DNA of 64,000 nt from Perognathus longimembris pacificus (lineage: Eukaryota > Chordata > Mammalia > Rodentia > Heteromyidae). The notes beneath the pieces were generated by a model. The model did no database searches. It was not told the DNA's origin and saw only the letters and a list, made by a program, of their open reading frames with translations. Made by a program: the position numbers and the translations under genes. The stretch spans positions 16,885,086-16,949,085 of the forward strand of contig NC_063188.1 of the NCBI RefSeq assembly GCF_023159225.1, in the 5' to 3' direction. Shown one piece after another: positions 10,724 through 22,920 of this stretch. Numbering within the stretch: the stretch's first letter is position 1; every line of letters starts with the position of its first letter.

Positions 10724-10891
10724 AGAAAGAGACCAGAGAAATAGACCTGAAAAAGGAAATAGAGAAAGAAAGGTACTGTGGAGTTTTAAAATACTGAGTA
10801 AAAAAGAAAACAAAGTACAATGTGTAATTCCAACAGAGGGAGATAGAGGGTTTACACAACGGCTAAGGAGCTTGAAAGTAAGAGAAACAAA

Positions 10892-10892
10892 G

Positions 10893-10921
<29 letters not shown>
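10892..10921 (+). repeat. (CA)n microsatellite
   Basis: About 14 AC units ending in 'acgtcac'. A diverged GTGTGC-rich counterpart lies near 11110-11140 in the second long-period unit. Confidence 0.9.
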
Positions 10922-10924
<3 letters not shown>

Positions 10925-11496
10925 CAGAAGAAAATCAAGAAAACTGAATACAAGCATGAGATTGAGAGGAGAGATTAAAGACAAACATAAATCAAATGAA
11001 GTCCACTTGTAGAATTACAGAACAGATATTTTTAAATACAGTAAAATACAGACAGATAAAACACTTGAAGTACTTCTATAACCGGATAGATATTTCCATG
11101 GCTAAATAGGCGTGCGCATGTGTGTGTGCATGTGTACGTCACATTCACGAAGAAAGAGCTACAAAGAGATGAGATAGAAAGAAATAGAGTGAAGAAGAGA
11201 CAAAGGAAATAGATGAAATAAGGAGTGAGGAAGGAAGAGAACCAAAGATATTCAGAAATCAATGGTTAGTGACTGGGGTCAAGAAATGGAGGTGGACTTT
11301 GATAGGTGCTGATAGAAAAAGACAGAGACAGAGACTAAGAAATATAGACACACTGAGAAAAATAAAAAGAGAATACCTTTAAGGATTAAGATGGAAGGAA
11401 GGAAAGAAAGAAAGAAACAAAGGAGAAGCAATGCAGGATGGGTGAAAGAAAGGAAGTAAATCATAGTGGCGGGGGGGGGGGGCAAGCGCGCATGTG

Positions 11497-11693
11497 CCCA
11501 TCTGGGGCTTAAACTCAGGGCCTAGGTGCTACTCGTTGCCAGTGCTGTGCCACTTCAGCTTTCTGGCTTTTTGGTAATTAATTGGACATGAGTCTCACCG
11601 ACTTTCTTGCATAAGCTGGCTTTAAATCATGATCCTCAGATCTCAGTCTCCTAGACAGCCAGGAATAAAGGTGTGAGTCCCCATTGTCTAGCT
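11497..11693 (-). repeat. B1-Geo SINE (antisense)
   Basis: Reverse complement of Geo ('ggggcttaaactcagggcc') then of the B1-like head ('gatctcagtctcctagac'). It is preceded by a run of 12 or more G (11470-11482). Confidence 0.75.
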
Positions 11694-11835
11694 AGAAGAG
11701 ATTTTTTTTTTTAAGTGAGAAAATTTGTGCAAGAGAAAGTCTGAAAAGGAGAAGCCAGTATGAGTAGAATGTGAGAGAGAAGGAATGAACACTTCCCAAA
11801 GGAGAAGTCTGAGTCCATAAGAAAAGGTTGTAATT

Positions 11836-12052
11836 GGGCTGGGGATATGGCCTAGTGGCAAGAGTGCTTGCCTTTTATACATGAAACCCTGGGTTCAATT
11901 CCCCAGCACCACGTATATAGAAAACGGCCAGAAGGGGCGCTGTGGCTCAAGTGGCAGAGTGCTAGCCTTGAGCAAAAAGAAGCCAGGGACAGTGCTCAGG
12001 CCCTGAGTCCAAGGCCCAGGACTGGCCAAAAAAAAAAAAAAAAGAAGAAAAA
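11836..12052 (+). repeat. IDL-Geo SINE with perfect TSD (sense)
   Basis: A complete dimer and A-rich tail between identical copies of gaaaaggttgtaatt (11821-11835 and 12053-12067). Confidence 0.93.
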
Positions 12053-12219
12053 GAAAAGGTTGTAATTCAGTTCAGTGGAACAAGAAGGCTGGTGCCTACT
12101 GCGTAGGGTGACAGCTCCCTTATGTTCTTATGTTCTGCTCATTGACATCTGTCCACTTCTACTTCCAGTAGACATGTTTCAGATAGACATCTGACATTGT
12201 GGTCACTTCAAGTCCTTTT

Positions 12220-12437
12220 TTTTTTGTTGTTGTTGTTTTTTTTTTTGGCCAGTCCTGGGCCTTGGACTCAGGGCCTGAGCACCGTCCCTGGCTTCTTCCC
12301 GCTCAAGGCTAGCACTCTGCCACTTGAGCCACAGCGCCGCTTCTGGCCGTTTTCTGTATATGTGGTGCTGGGGAATCGAACCTAGGGCCTCGTGTATCCG
12401 AGGCAGGCACTCTTGCCACTAGGCCATATCCCCAGCC
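12220..12437 (-). repeat. Young IDL-Geo SINE (antisense) with perfect TSD
   Basis: Flanked by identical cacttcaagtcctttt (12204-12219 and 12438-12453). It carries the 'gagcgggaagaagcc' and 'cctaggttcgattcccc' variants (seen here reversed) shared with the copies at 57359, 61287 and 61508. Confidence 0.93.
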
Positions 12438-13105
12438 CACTTCAAGTCCTTTTGCAAGAGAAAATATATGTGAACTTACATTCACATTATTACAGAGGTG
12501 GCAGAAGAGAGGATACCTATTTCATGTATGAAATTAACTTATACTACTTACGTACCATCATGCATATACCAGAACATGCATCTTGCTAACCTGGTGAAAA
12601 TCCAGTTAGCACACATGCTATTTGGAATCCTTTGGTCTATTGAAATGGCTAAAAACAAACTGTGTAGTCTCAGGATTTGGCTCCGTAGTAGAACACTTGT
12701 CCCGAATATACAAGGCCCTGAATTCCATCTCTAGGACTGCAAAGCCCCAAACAGGAGCTGTAATTGTCTTTTCTCCAGATGTGGTCCCTGTATATAATTG
12801 CTTCTGCCAGGCTGTGAAGTGCAATTAAGAATTATCATTGGCCCTCTAGCCTGGAGTATCTTTGATACAACAAACATACTGGTCTACATCCTATTCAGAG
12901 AAAAAGCCATGTTCTCATTGAGCAGGATGAAGTTTATCTCTTCTCCTCAAAGACAGTTCTATTTAGTTAGAGTTGAATTATTGCCTTAAGTACACAAAAT
13001 ACTACAAGTATCATCATCATTTCTTCTCATCACATCTTTCTATCCTAAGTCTCTTAATTGTGGCCCTATTGAAGTTTATAGCCACATAATCCTTTCTGTG
13101 AAGCA

Positions 13106-13107
<2 letters not shown>

Positions 13108-13155
<48 letters not shown>
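13108..13155 (+). repeat. (GT)n microsatellite
   Basis: About 23 TG units, then 'tttgcatgtatgt'. It lies in intron 5. Confidence 0.95.
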
Positions 13156-13159
<4 letters not shown>

Positions 13160-13449
13160 ATGTATGTATTATGATGTTTAGTAGCACTGGTGACCTCTAC
13201 CAATGCCAGAACCACCCTGCTCCATTTGTGATAATCAGGAATATCTGCAGATGTTTCCCTATAGCCGCTGCAGTACAAAATTCTCTCCACTGGGAACCTT
13301 TTGCCTGTCCTTTCCAATTCCTCCCACAGTCCCATATAGAGACTGATACATGATTCTCCTCTTGCCTGGCATAAACTAAGAAGTAGAACTTATCTGGGAT
13401 AATTTTGCCATCTCCGTTGTTAAAAATAAGTATTTGTGTTTTTTTTAAG

Positions 13450-13527
13450 CTTCCAATTCAAAAATAAAGAGTAAGACTAACATCACCAATGACCAGAAGA
13501 CTTCTCAAGGACATGCAGAAACAAAAG
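13450..13527 (+). CDS. FSIP2-like exon 6
   Basis: The acceptor is 'gttttttttaag' and the donor 'gtaatt'. The exon is 78 bases, phase 1 in and 1 out. It encodes a polar Lys/Thr/Ser peptide (ASNSKIKSKTNITNDQ...). I cannot match the peptide to the family by itself. The call rests on phase, splice signals and position. Confidence 0.6.
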
Positions 13528-14127
13528 GTAATTGAAATGTTATGATTAGGTATTAGAAATTTGTAGAAATACTGGATTTGATACCAACCTCTTCTGTTTA
13601 TAATGCAGATAAATTATCTATCCTCTTCTACCAAATGATAGGGTAATATTTATAATTGTATTTAATAATTTAATATTTATATTTAATAATTTCTTCCTCT
13701 GGATTAGACCTCCCAATCACTCAAGTAGTGTCACCCTCTCCACACTCGTATGTTTGGCAGCGGACAACCTTCCAAACATAGTTTCAGACCAAGATGGATG
13801 TTCCTACACTTTCTAATCCCACTGCTCCTAATCTCCTCTGTACTTCGCTCTTTCCATCAAGATGCTGAAGCCATTCTTCAGTCCATGCCTCATTAGCTGC
13901 TGCTGCCAGAAGTTCTGCCTCCTAGGGAGCTTTGTTCCACATGAGGAGTGAGCCATTGCTACCTGGAGGCGCCACTGATGTTTCGAATATCTCTGGTCCT
14001 AGAAGCTTCATGAGGAACATATCATTGCTCTTTCTCAGAATCTCACCCTTCTTTAGCTTTGGGCATTTTAGACTTACAGTGACTTACATCACTTTACTGG
14101 CAGCAGGAAGTTTATGTGCCACATTTT

Positions 14128-14590
14128 TGGTGCTGGTTCTGGGGCTCGAATTCAACACCTGGATACTGTATCTGAGCTATTTGGCTCAAAGCTAATGCTT
14201 TACCACTTGAGCCATAGTTCCATTCCTGGCTTTTTTTGTAGTTTATTGAAAATAAGAATGTCGGGGCTGGGGATATGGCCTAGTGGCAAGAGCGCTTGCT
14301 TCGTATACATGAGGCCCTGGGTTCGATTCCCCAGCACCACATATACAGAAAATGGCCAGAAGTGGCGCTGTGGCTCAAGCGGCAGAGTGCTAGCCTTGAG
14401 CAAAAAGAAACCAGGGACAGTGCTCAGACCCTGAGTCCAAGGCCCAGGACTGGCCAAAAAAAAAAAAAAAAAGAAAGAAAATAAGAATGTCATAGACTTT
14501 CCTGCCAGCCTGGCTTCAAACTACAATCTTCAGATCTCAGCCTCCGGAGATTCTAGGATTACAAGCATGAACCACTGGCATCTGGTTTTT
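14128..14590. repeat. IDL-Geo SINE (sense) inside an antisense B1-Geo
   Basis: An antisense B1-Geo (14128-14262 and 14490-14590) is interrupted by a sense IDL-Geo (about 14263-14475). The insertion site is duplicated as 'gaaaataagaatgtc' on both sides. Confidence 0.88.
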
Positions 14591-15554
14591 TGCCACTTTT
14601 TTCTGCAGCACTGAAGTATTACCTACTCTTGTTACCCTATGAGTTTCAGGAGAGCTCACCTGAGTAGTTCCTGCTGTTTTACATTTCGGTCTACTTCTCA
14701 ACACACACAGATCCAGCATCATTTAATGTACCAAAGTGTTCCTTCCTTTTGCTTGTATATTCATTCACTGATTTTCTAACTTTCCTCTACATTCCATGGC
14801 CAAATAACTCTGACTTTCTGGGAGTCTCCTTATCTTTCTACTTCTTTCCTAATGACAATGGCCAGACGCAAGAAGTGTGACTTCTGCTCTTATTCCTCTA
14901 ACTGCCAACCACAGGGTCATCACATAGAAATTTACTAGAAATGAGACTTAGAACCTTCATCTTAACAAAAGTTCCAGGTACTTAATATTCATGTTAAAAA
15001 TTGGGGAAGCAATGGCTTTCATGACCTCATGGAGGCAGAATAGTCAGGGTGTTTGGATGAACTATCCTCCGCCTCCCTAGTCTTCAGAGAGATGTCTCAT
15101 CTCCATTTTGAAAGCCCTTGGCCTGTGGTCATTCAATGTTGAAGTCTCTTACATGCTCATAATTTATGCACTGGTCTTCCCTGAGCTCAGTAGAGCCCTC
15201 TATCTTTCCCAACCCCCTCTAATTCTGTATGGCTGCTCCCACAGTACAACTCCCTCTTGCCCTCCCCCAAAAATAATGACCCATAGAATGCTCCTAAGTG
15301 ACATTCAGTCCTTTCTTGGCCACGTCTACTTGGCAAGAGAACCAAGAATGGCTTAAGAAAGCAAAGCCTCCAAGAGTTTTTCTATGCCTAACTATCCTAT
15401 ACTGGCAAATTGCTAGGAGGAGCCAAGGGTGGGAGGTAACCTATAGTCCTAAACAGAGAACAGACCAACAGTTCTTCATTTCCTTTATTGCTGCCACTTA
15501 TCTAAAGTAACCAAAGCCCAGAGTAAGGAGGATAAAACACCAATCTTATGTTTT

Positions 15555-15985
15555 TGCTGGCCCTAGGGCTTGAACTCTGGGCCTGGGCATTGTCCCTGAG
15601 CTCCTTTTGCTCAAGGCTAGCACTCTACCACTAGAGCCACAATACCACTTCTGGCTTTTTCTGCAATTAATTGGAGATAAGAATCTTAAGGACAGGGGCT
15701 GGGAATATGGCCTAGTGGCAAGAGTGCTTGCCTTGTATACATGAAGCCCTAGGTTTGTTCCCTAGCACCACATATGTAGAAAAAGCCAGAAGTGGAGCTG
15801 TGGCTCAAGTTGACAGAATGCTAGCCTTGAGCAAAAAGAAGCCAGGGACAGTGCTCAGGCCCTGAGTTCAAGCCCCAGGACTTACATAAAACAAACAAAA
15901 AAGAGAATCTCAGGGACTTTCCTGCCCACGCTGGCTTCAAACCATGCCTAGGATTATAGACATGAACCACCGATGCCTAGCGCCA
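15555..15985. repeat. IDL-Geo SINE (sense) inside an antisense B1-Geo
   Basis: Same arrangement as at 14.1 kb. The host antisense SINE is 15555-15690 plus 15905-15985 and the inserted copy about 15696-15900. The flanking 'aagaatctta' / 'gagaatctca' is a diverged duplication. Confidence 0.82.
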
Positions 15986-16149
15986 ACCTAATTTCTTTGC
16001 TCTCTCTGCTCTCTCTCACTATGCTTCCATCTTCCCACCACCTCTGCACTACTAAATGAATGACATTTCTTTAGTAACTCACCTAAGTCATACCTCCCTT
16101 CTTTCTTATCCAAAATAACTTAGGTGTGAGCAAGCATATCTCCAGTACA

Positions 16150-16540
16150 TGTGTTAGCTTTCTGATACTCTGACAAAAATCCCTGAAATAAACAGCCTTA
16201 AAAGATTCATGTTGCCTCATGGTTTCAGACATTGTTGTGTAGCTTGGCCCCATTGCTTTGAGCCAGTGGTAAGAAAGTACCTCCTAGTAGGAATCTGTGG
16301 ACAGAGAAACAGCTTAAGTCATATCAGCCAGGAAGCAAAATGAGAGGAAGGGGCATGGGGCCAGATATACCTACCCTTCATTGACATGCCCCTCCCCCGC
16401 CATGACCTTACTTCCTCTCACTCATTCTCATGCAGTAAAGTTTCCACCACCTTCCAATAGTACCATTAGTTAGGGATCAAGTGTTTTCAACCCATGAGCT
16501 TCTGGGGACCAGAACATAAAGGAAGAACTTTCCCAGTTAA
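16150..16540. repeat. Old interspersed repeat, class uncertain (LTR/MaLR-like)
   Basis: The run from 'catgttgcctcatggtttcag' to 'gagcttctggggacca' reads like a widespread old mammalian element, with a conserved 'cagccaggaagcaaa' core and 'ccaccaccttccaatag'. I cannot name the family with certainty. Confidence 0.4.
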
Positions 16541-16959
16541 GTGCTCCTTATTGCTATACAGTAAGCAAGATCTTGATGAAAATTATAGCAATGCACACCT
16601 CACCAGCCATGCTGTCTTGCTGCTTATCCTATTTCATCATGACATGCTAAATATTACCTTGGGATTTATTATGGCATTCCTTATGTTACAAATTCTAATC
16701 TCCTCACCCTAGCCTCATCCCCAAACAGTATGTGCACACAAAGACTAGGTCAAAGAGTACATAAGGAATCAAAAAGGAGAACATTACATGAACTATTGAG
16801 ACAACAGCCCTGTGGCATAATGGCTACTTCATGTTGCCAAGCACTGAAAGCAAGCACAGGAAATGTGGGTCTTGAGATCTATATCTTGAAGGCATGCTTG
16901 TTGTAAAAAGATATAAAACAGAAAACATACTATATATATATATATATATCAGTACAGTC

Positions 16960-17745
16960 TAATAAAGATGAGGAAAAGGCATGAGAATTGTACTGTAGAA
17001 GACATACAGATGGCAAATAAGCACTTGGAAAGCTGATAGTCATGGTTAGTTATTAGGAAATCCAAGTTAAACCGCAATGTGATCCCAGTATACATTCTCC
17101 AATGGCTTGAATTTAACTAGTCATATCAAGTATTCACACAGACATGAAACAACAAGAACTCCTCCATGCTGTTGGTGGGAATGTAAGAAGTTACAAACAC
17201 TGTGGAAAAGTTTGGTATACTTAAGTTAAATTTACATCTACCATATGATCTAGCATTTCACTACTGGACATCTGCCTTAAAAAATAAAGATATATATCCA
17301 TATTGAAATTTGTATACTAGTGTTCATCACAGAGATATGTATAACTACCCAAATTTTGAAATAATAAAATACACTTCAATTGGTAAGTGAATAAATTGTG
17401 GTACATACTTGACATAGTTCTTAGTAATAAAAAAGAAGAAATTTTAATACAGACACCAATATCAATAAATCTCAAAATAATACTCAGTGAAAGAAGCTAG
17501 TCCAAAAAAAGGGTGCATAGTATTTTCTTCCATTTATATAAAATTTCTGGAAGTGGGAAGAAACTTTAGACAGCAGAATCAGTAGTTTCCTGTGGGAGAT
17601 GGATAAATGGTAAGGGGTAACAGAAAAACTTTGAGAGTGATAGGAAAATGTGTCATCTAGATTGTGGTGATTGTTTCATGTCTAAACTGAACAAAATTTA
17701 TATTTTGAATACTGAGACATTATTGTACTTTAATTATAACTCCAA
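16960..17745 (+). mobile_element. Old L1 3' end (sense)
   Basis: It follows the conserved L1 3' order: 'ccatgctgttggtgggaatg', 'atctagcatttcactactgg', 'ttcatcacagagatatgtataac' and 'tatataaaatttctgg'. It is very diverged, has no ORF, and ends about 45 bases before FSIP2-like exon 7. A short (TA)n lies just upstream at 16930-16949. Confidence 0.75.
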
Positions 17746-17789
17746 AAGTAGTATTAAAATTGTATCAATTCCCTTTGATTTGCTTTCAG

Positions 17790-17893
17790 AATCCATTCCT
17801 CCTACCGAAAGTAACACCAAGACTGATCTTAATTCACCACCCATCTTGTCACCACCTCAGCCTGTTTCAGAGACTAATACAATAGAACCACAG
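17790..17893 (+). CDS. FSIP2-like exon 7
   Basis: The acceptor is 'gatttgctttcag' and the donor 'gtaaaa'. The exon is 104 bases, phase 1 in and 0 out. It encodes a Ser/Pro/Thr-rich, probably disordered linker (ESIPPTESNTKTDLNSPP...). No stop in the expected frame. Confidence 0.65.
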
Positions 17894-18716
17894 GTAAAAT
17901 ATTATATTTTAATTGTTTTGTATTGGTCATTAACTTATCTAGATAGCCATTATCTCTATCCACTGGCTTGGTACTGACTGGAGATCCTACTGTAAGGTCT
18001 TAGCCTTCTCCCTGGAGAAGAAAGTGCTAAGTCAGCTTCATGCTCAATGTACCATAAAGCTTAGCAGAAACAAACAAATATGGGATGATGAGGATGATAA
18101 CTAACACTTACTGAAAAATATAGTGTAGGCTAGACCTTCTGCTAAGCCAGAAAGAAAAGGGAAAGATGCGTGATGTAGAATACAAAGATGAAACAACATA
18201 GTCCCCATTTAGGGTCAAACACACATAAACAAGTCTTTACAATAAAATGAGAGGTGAGGTTCAGTTTGTACAAAATGCAATGGAATCCAGGAGATTTATA
18301 GAGTAGTCCTGCCAAGAGAGATTGAAAAGGATTTATTGAAGGTTTAATTGACTTAAGCTTTGAAAACATAAGTGGGAATTTTCCAGATCAATAGATGTGA
18401 AGATATAGTAAAGCAATGTTGCAGCTAAATTGAAAGGATAAGTAAAAGCTTGGAGGTATGACCCAGCATAGCCAGGGAAGTACAGATGAGACTGTAAAGG
18501 TAAGTTGCTAAAGGCAGCACCTGTATACATTGCTGATGTGTAAAATGGTTTTATCAGTATTAGGGAGTCATTGAAGGATTATTTTTAATAGAGATGTGAA
18601 AAATAGAATGATTTGATATCTCAGAAGAGAATCTATTTGCAGTGTATAAAACAGATGATAGAAAGAAGAAATTAGAGGAAAGGTAGTTTCAAGTGTGTTG
18701 GAATCGTTCACATAAA

Positions 18717-18800
18717 ACTGATGGACCAGGTAGCTCAGTGGTCAAGCACTTGCCCAGCATGGAAAAGGCCCTAGGTTTAATCACTAGTACTACAAAATAA
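18717..18800 (+). repeat. Old ID-like monomer (sense)
   Basis: 'ggtagctcagtggtcaagcac' (A box) and 'ctaggtttaatcactag' (B box) mark a diverged tRNA-derived monomer with no Geo half. Confidence 0.65.
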
Positions 18801-19447
18801 GATATGAGCCTAAACTAAGGCAATGGTGAGGAAATGATATAGAAAAAGCTAAGATTTCAAGGTATTTCAGAATTACACTATGTCAGGACTTGGTAGGTAT
18901 GTGGATCTAGAGGATGATGATGGCGATGGGGCTGGCAACCGTGATATTCATTTGTGTATGGGTTTTCTTTTGAGAATTATCTCAGGCTGGCCTTTATTTC
19001 AGAATTCATTATACTGTATCATATGTGTCTGTTCTATCAGATTAGCCTCTTATGGTCAGAAATTGTATATCTTATTTCAGTTCCAGTCATTGAACTTAAG
19101 AAACATTAGATTTATTTGGATTGGCCTTCTCTGAAATAAATGGACGAAGGCTAAGTTTTTTACAATGAGGCACTAGCTAAACATACCTTTAACCAAAATA
19201 TGAAGTGTAGGAGAAGAAATAAGTCTAAGAAGATGAGATATCTAAGTATATACAGCTTCATTTTGAAATAGATTATACATCTATGAAAGCATTCCACAAG
19301 GATGATCATATTCATTATCATTGAAAGCAGAGAAGCAGGGATTAAGGGAAGGCACTGTATTAAAGTTGACTGCTCTAGAATAAGCAGAAGTCTTTTATTA
19401 GAAGCTTAATTACTAATAAATGCTTTTTCAATGTGACTTCCATACAG

Positions 19448-19490
19448 GCTGATAAAGAAATTGAAACACCAAATCCTGTAACTACTAGTG
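19448..19490 (+). CDS. FSIP2-like exon 8
   Basis: A 43-base exon between 'tccatacag' and 'gtaaga', phase 0 in and 1 out (ADKEIETPNPVTTS plus one base). It is short, so the call depends on phase agreement with exon 7 upstream and exon 10 downstream. Confidence 0.55.
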
Positions 19491-19764
19491 GTAAGAAAAC
19501 CAACTATTCTGTTATCTTTCAATTATTTAACTGGCAAAGAATAATTTTCATATGGTTTTTATATTGACCTTGCGCTTATAATGCTACAGGAAATTTAAAA
19601 TTTTCACAATTAAAAATAGCATGATATTAAATTTTGAGTAACACCTGGATGAATAGACCCCTTAAGGTTTGTAAACTGTGAAAGCATACAAAACTGTGAT
19701 TTAGGAGTTCCAACGTAAAGAATTCCTCCCAAGGAGGAATCCACCTTTCACTGCCACCCTTTTC

Positions 19765-19812
19765 CCATGCATATTACGCACACATACACACACACATACA
19801 TACATACATACT
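19765..19812 (+). repeat. (CA)n / (CATA)n microsatellite
   Basis: Interrupted cacaca and catacatacata units. A second short CA run lies at 20900-20921, preceded by a C run. Confidence 0.85.
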
Positions 19813-20442
19813 TAGGGGGAAAAACTAGGAAATTTGCCACTGAGATGGCCATAAACCCATCAAATCTAACATGCACAAAACCACCTATATTATCTTCCAG
19901 TCAACCCAATCCTTTTTATTTCTCTTTGGTTTCTTTTTTCCCAGTCACAAAACCTGACCCATCTTTGACTTTATTGTTCATATTTAACATTCCAAAGTTT
20001 CCACATGCTAATCTACTGCTTCAACTCTCTCATAACCTTCCTCTCCATTTCTATCAACCCTGTTCTTAACTATTGAAATACATTATTTTCAACCTCCTCT
20101 TTCTTTAAACCTAGCCAAATATAATCTTCCAGAAAGAGCCTTGAATCTATAGTTCCTCCACTTAAAATTTCTCAGCTCAATCTGATGGAGGGTGGGGAGT
20201 AAGGAGAAAATAAACTAGCAAAGGAAGATAGAGATTAGGGAGCTCAGGTTTATCCTTGAGCAGTTGGGAGCCCAATGGAAGTTCATAGGTAGAGGAACTC
20301 AAAAAAGCCATTGAGTCATCTTACCCTTGAAGCTACTACCTTATCTTAGATAAATAATACCTCCTTAACTATGGTAATTCTAGATACTATGGCAGCCCAG
20401 AAAGGAGAACTGTATCATTTTCTCTTTGTCTTTTATGCCCAG

Positions 20443-20504
20443 AAATCACAACCCCCATGATGTGTGTGCCTAGAGACTCTTTACCAACTACTTCCGGACA
20501 AACA
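20443..20504 (+). CDS. Possible FSIP2-like exon 9 (frame-breaking or alternative)
   Basis: The acceptor is 'ttatgcccag' and the donor 'gtaagt'. The 62 bases are open in the frame expected after exon 8 (EITTPMMCVPRDSLPTTSGQT). It ends in phase 0, whereas exon 10 reads best in phase 1. Including it moves exons 10-11 to another open frame and creates a TAA at the start of the 35791 exon. Either it is skipped, an extra exon with corrective phase lies in the 8-kb intron, or it is a chance exon. Confidence 0.4.
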
Positions 20505-21204
20505 GTAAGTAATATTTCTTTTGTTCTAGATATGAACAAAACAAATTGAATCTGAAACTATGCTCGAGACTGGTATAAACTATTCATTAAATGACAATTT
20601 GCAATAGTCCTCTTCTCTGAAATTAACCATCCTATAATAAGATTTTATAAAAGTTAAAGTGTGAACTTTAGTCATGAGCTATTATCATGATACTCATGAG
20701 CTATCATCAGTCTACTGACAGGACTGGCATTTACATTAGTGTTGTAAGACTTGAAAGTATGAGTAATACTGGTGGCAATTTTTTGTGCTGGATAAGTAAA
20801 AATGGTAAACTTGAGATTAAAAATTGGTCAGATATATTCGAAATTTGAACATTATATTTGTCTTAACTCTTAGTAGTAATCCTGAAAGAACACGAATCAC
20901 CCCCCCCACACACACACACACTTAATAGCCCTCATGTTATAGACTTCCTAGCTGGTGACTTACAAGAACTTTGAAGCACATGCTTGTGCCTTGCAAAAGC
21001 ATGAAACTGAGTGTTTGTGAATCACGTCTCATCCAATGCTGATAATGTGCAAAGACAATTCCATTGTCTCACATGGTGACTTTTATCTCCAATGTCCCCA
21101 TTTCTAATGCTGGAAAGTTAAAAGCAGATGTTCACAGTGCAGCCTTTAGTGCAGCATACATGCCTCTGTTATACCAATGTGTTAACATAGAAATCAAAGC
21201 CACA

Positions 21205-21412
21205 GGGCTGAGGATATGGCCTAGTGGCAAGAGTGCCTGCCTCATATACAAGAGGCCCTGGGTTCGATTCCCCAGCACCACATATACAGAAAATGGCCAG
21301 AAGTGGAGCTGTGGCTCAAGTGGCAGAGTTCTAGCCTTGAGCAAAAAGAAGCCAGGGACAGTGCTCAGGCCCTGAGTCCAAGCCCAGGACTGAACAAAAA
21401 AAAAAAAAAAAG
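21205..21412 (+). repeat. IDL-Geo SINE (sense) with TSD
   Basis: A complete dimer with poly-A. 'agaaatcaaagccaca' precedes it and is repeated after the tail (from about 21415). Confidence 0.92.
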
Positions 21413-21539
21413 AAAGAAATCAAAGCCACATAGCATCCTTGGCTCTGTTAGCTCTCTACCATAATTTAAGAGACACGTCATCAAGGGAAGCTTGCTGAGG
21501 TCTTCCCAAATGAATTTTACATAATGGAGGTTAGAAAGT

Positions 21540-22800
21540 GCCATCATTTGCTATATGCTATTTTTAATGCATAGTGACAGACACAATGTGTAATGGCTAA
21601 AATGTCACCTATCAGCTATAATAAGTTATATTGTGCCATACAATATGAATTGTCATACATAATAAATGTATGAACAAACATTTATGAATCACTTTCCATA
21701 TGTACTGTGCTACTACCTCAACATCCATAATCAGTATGTTCAGTACTTGAAAAAAAGACAGTTAAGTTCTTTTAGATAGTTTTGTAGGTGTGAATCAAGA
21801 ATCAATTCATTTTTACTAGCCTCAATACAAAGATAGAAAAAAGTGTCCCCTGGTATAAAACAGATGTTAAGTGTAATGCTGTACATACATTATCAAAAAG
21901 TCAATAAACAAATTTATTCCACGGATTTTTAAAAGAAGCTTTGAAATATATTGGACAACATGAACCTATGAAATGATACAAATATGTTTATTTTGAGAAA
22001 TAGCACAAACACTTTTATTGCAACAGAATGTGATCTCATTTTCCAACTTGTTTCCCTCATTCCATTAGTGCCAAGAAATGTACTACTAATGGCTTGTGTT
22101 CACCTCTTAGACCTGGAAAGAAATTAACTCTATTTTGTTGAATCCCCCACCCCCATAATTACCTAAGAAAATGGTTCTTGGCCAAGTGAAAAAGATACAT
22201 TCTTTGTATGCAGAGAGCCTGAGCTCTTCTTCCCACCTCTCTAAAAATGTTTCTCCTACAGTTAACTTTGTTTAAAAGCACACATGTTCTTTTCAGCTGT
22301 GCAGATGATCATCTTCCATACTGATTGGTACATTCTCCCACTAATATAATAATAAATGATATAAGCCAAATGAAACAATGACTATTTATTATGAATGGAC
22401 TTCATTACGTTTTTAATTTCTAGATTTTTAAATGTGAAAAATAGCAAATATTCAAATAATTGAAAGCTTCTTTGGGGGACTTTTGTCTCACTGTTTATAT
22501 TTTTCATATGGCATATATAGGTAAGACCTGCTCACTTGCATAAAGAAAAGACAAAGAAACAAAGTAACACCCTTGATTCAGGTAAATATCATCAATAGTT
22601 ATGAAGTAAATCCCACAGCCCATTAATCCACTCAAGCAATATTTAGTAAACATAATGTCTAGTGAGTACCACCTCCGCATTTGCTCACCCTCCATTCTGT
22701 GCCCCACCAAAGAAGATAAATTAACCAATAATCCACAAAAGAAAAGAAAAAGGAAATAAGTAACCTCTTGTTTCCATTTTCTAGAGTTCATATTGACAAA
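21540..22800. other. Intronic stretch without recognised feature
   Basis: AT-rich and apparently unique. I see no exon with matching phase, no SINE and no clear LINE. Confidence 0.4.
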
Positions 22801-22819
22801 TATTACGTGGTCATAAATT

Positions 22820-22920
22820 TTCTTTTTGGTCGTGGGCCTTGAAGTCTAGGCCTGGGTGTTGTCCCTGAGATCTTCAGCTCAAGGCTCGTGGTCTACCACT
22901 TGAGCCACAGCGCCACTTCT
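22820..22920 (-). repeat. Lone Geo monomer with its own TSD (antisense)
   Basis: Only the right (Geo) monomer is present, read in reverse ('cttgagccacagcgccacttct' at the right). It is bounded by gtggtcataaat at 22808-22819 and 22921-22932. No IDL or B1 head is attached and there is only a short T-rich tail. Confidence 0.75.

Larger units (their letters stand above)
8550..11490. repeat. 3-kb purine-rich tract with long-period repeats
   Basis: Apart from inserted SINEs, the + strand is overwhelmingly A and G, with GGGA and GGAA arrays, a (GA)n array and long AAG/GAG-like stretches. A segment around 10500-10580 ('tttttaaatgtagtaaaata...') recurs in diverged form around 11028-11105 ('tttttaaatacagtaaaata...'). 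This gives a period near 530 bases, so part of the tract may be a tandem duplication. No gene is present; ORFs here are purine-run artefacts. Confidence 0.6.

Noticed and set aside
10590..11012. 140-residue ORF rich in RERERE and THTHTH
   Set aside because: Product of (GA)n and (CA)n arrays in the purine-rich tract.
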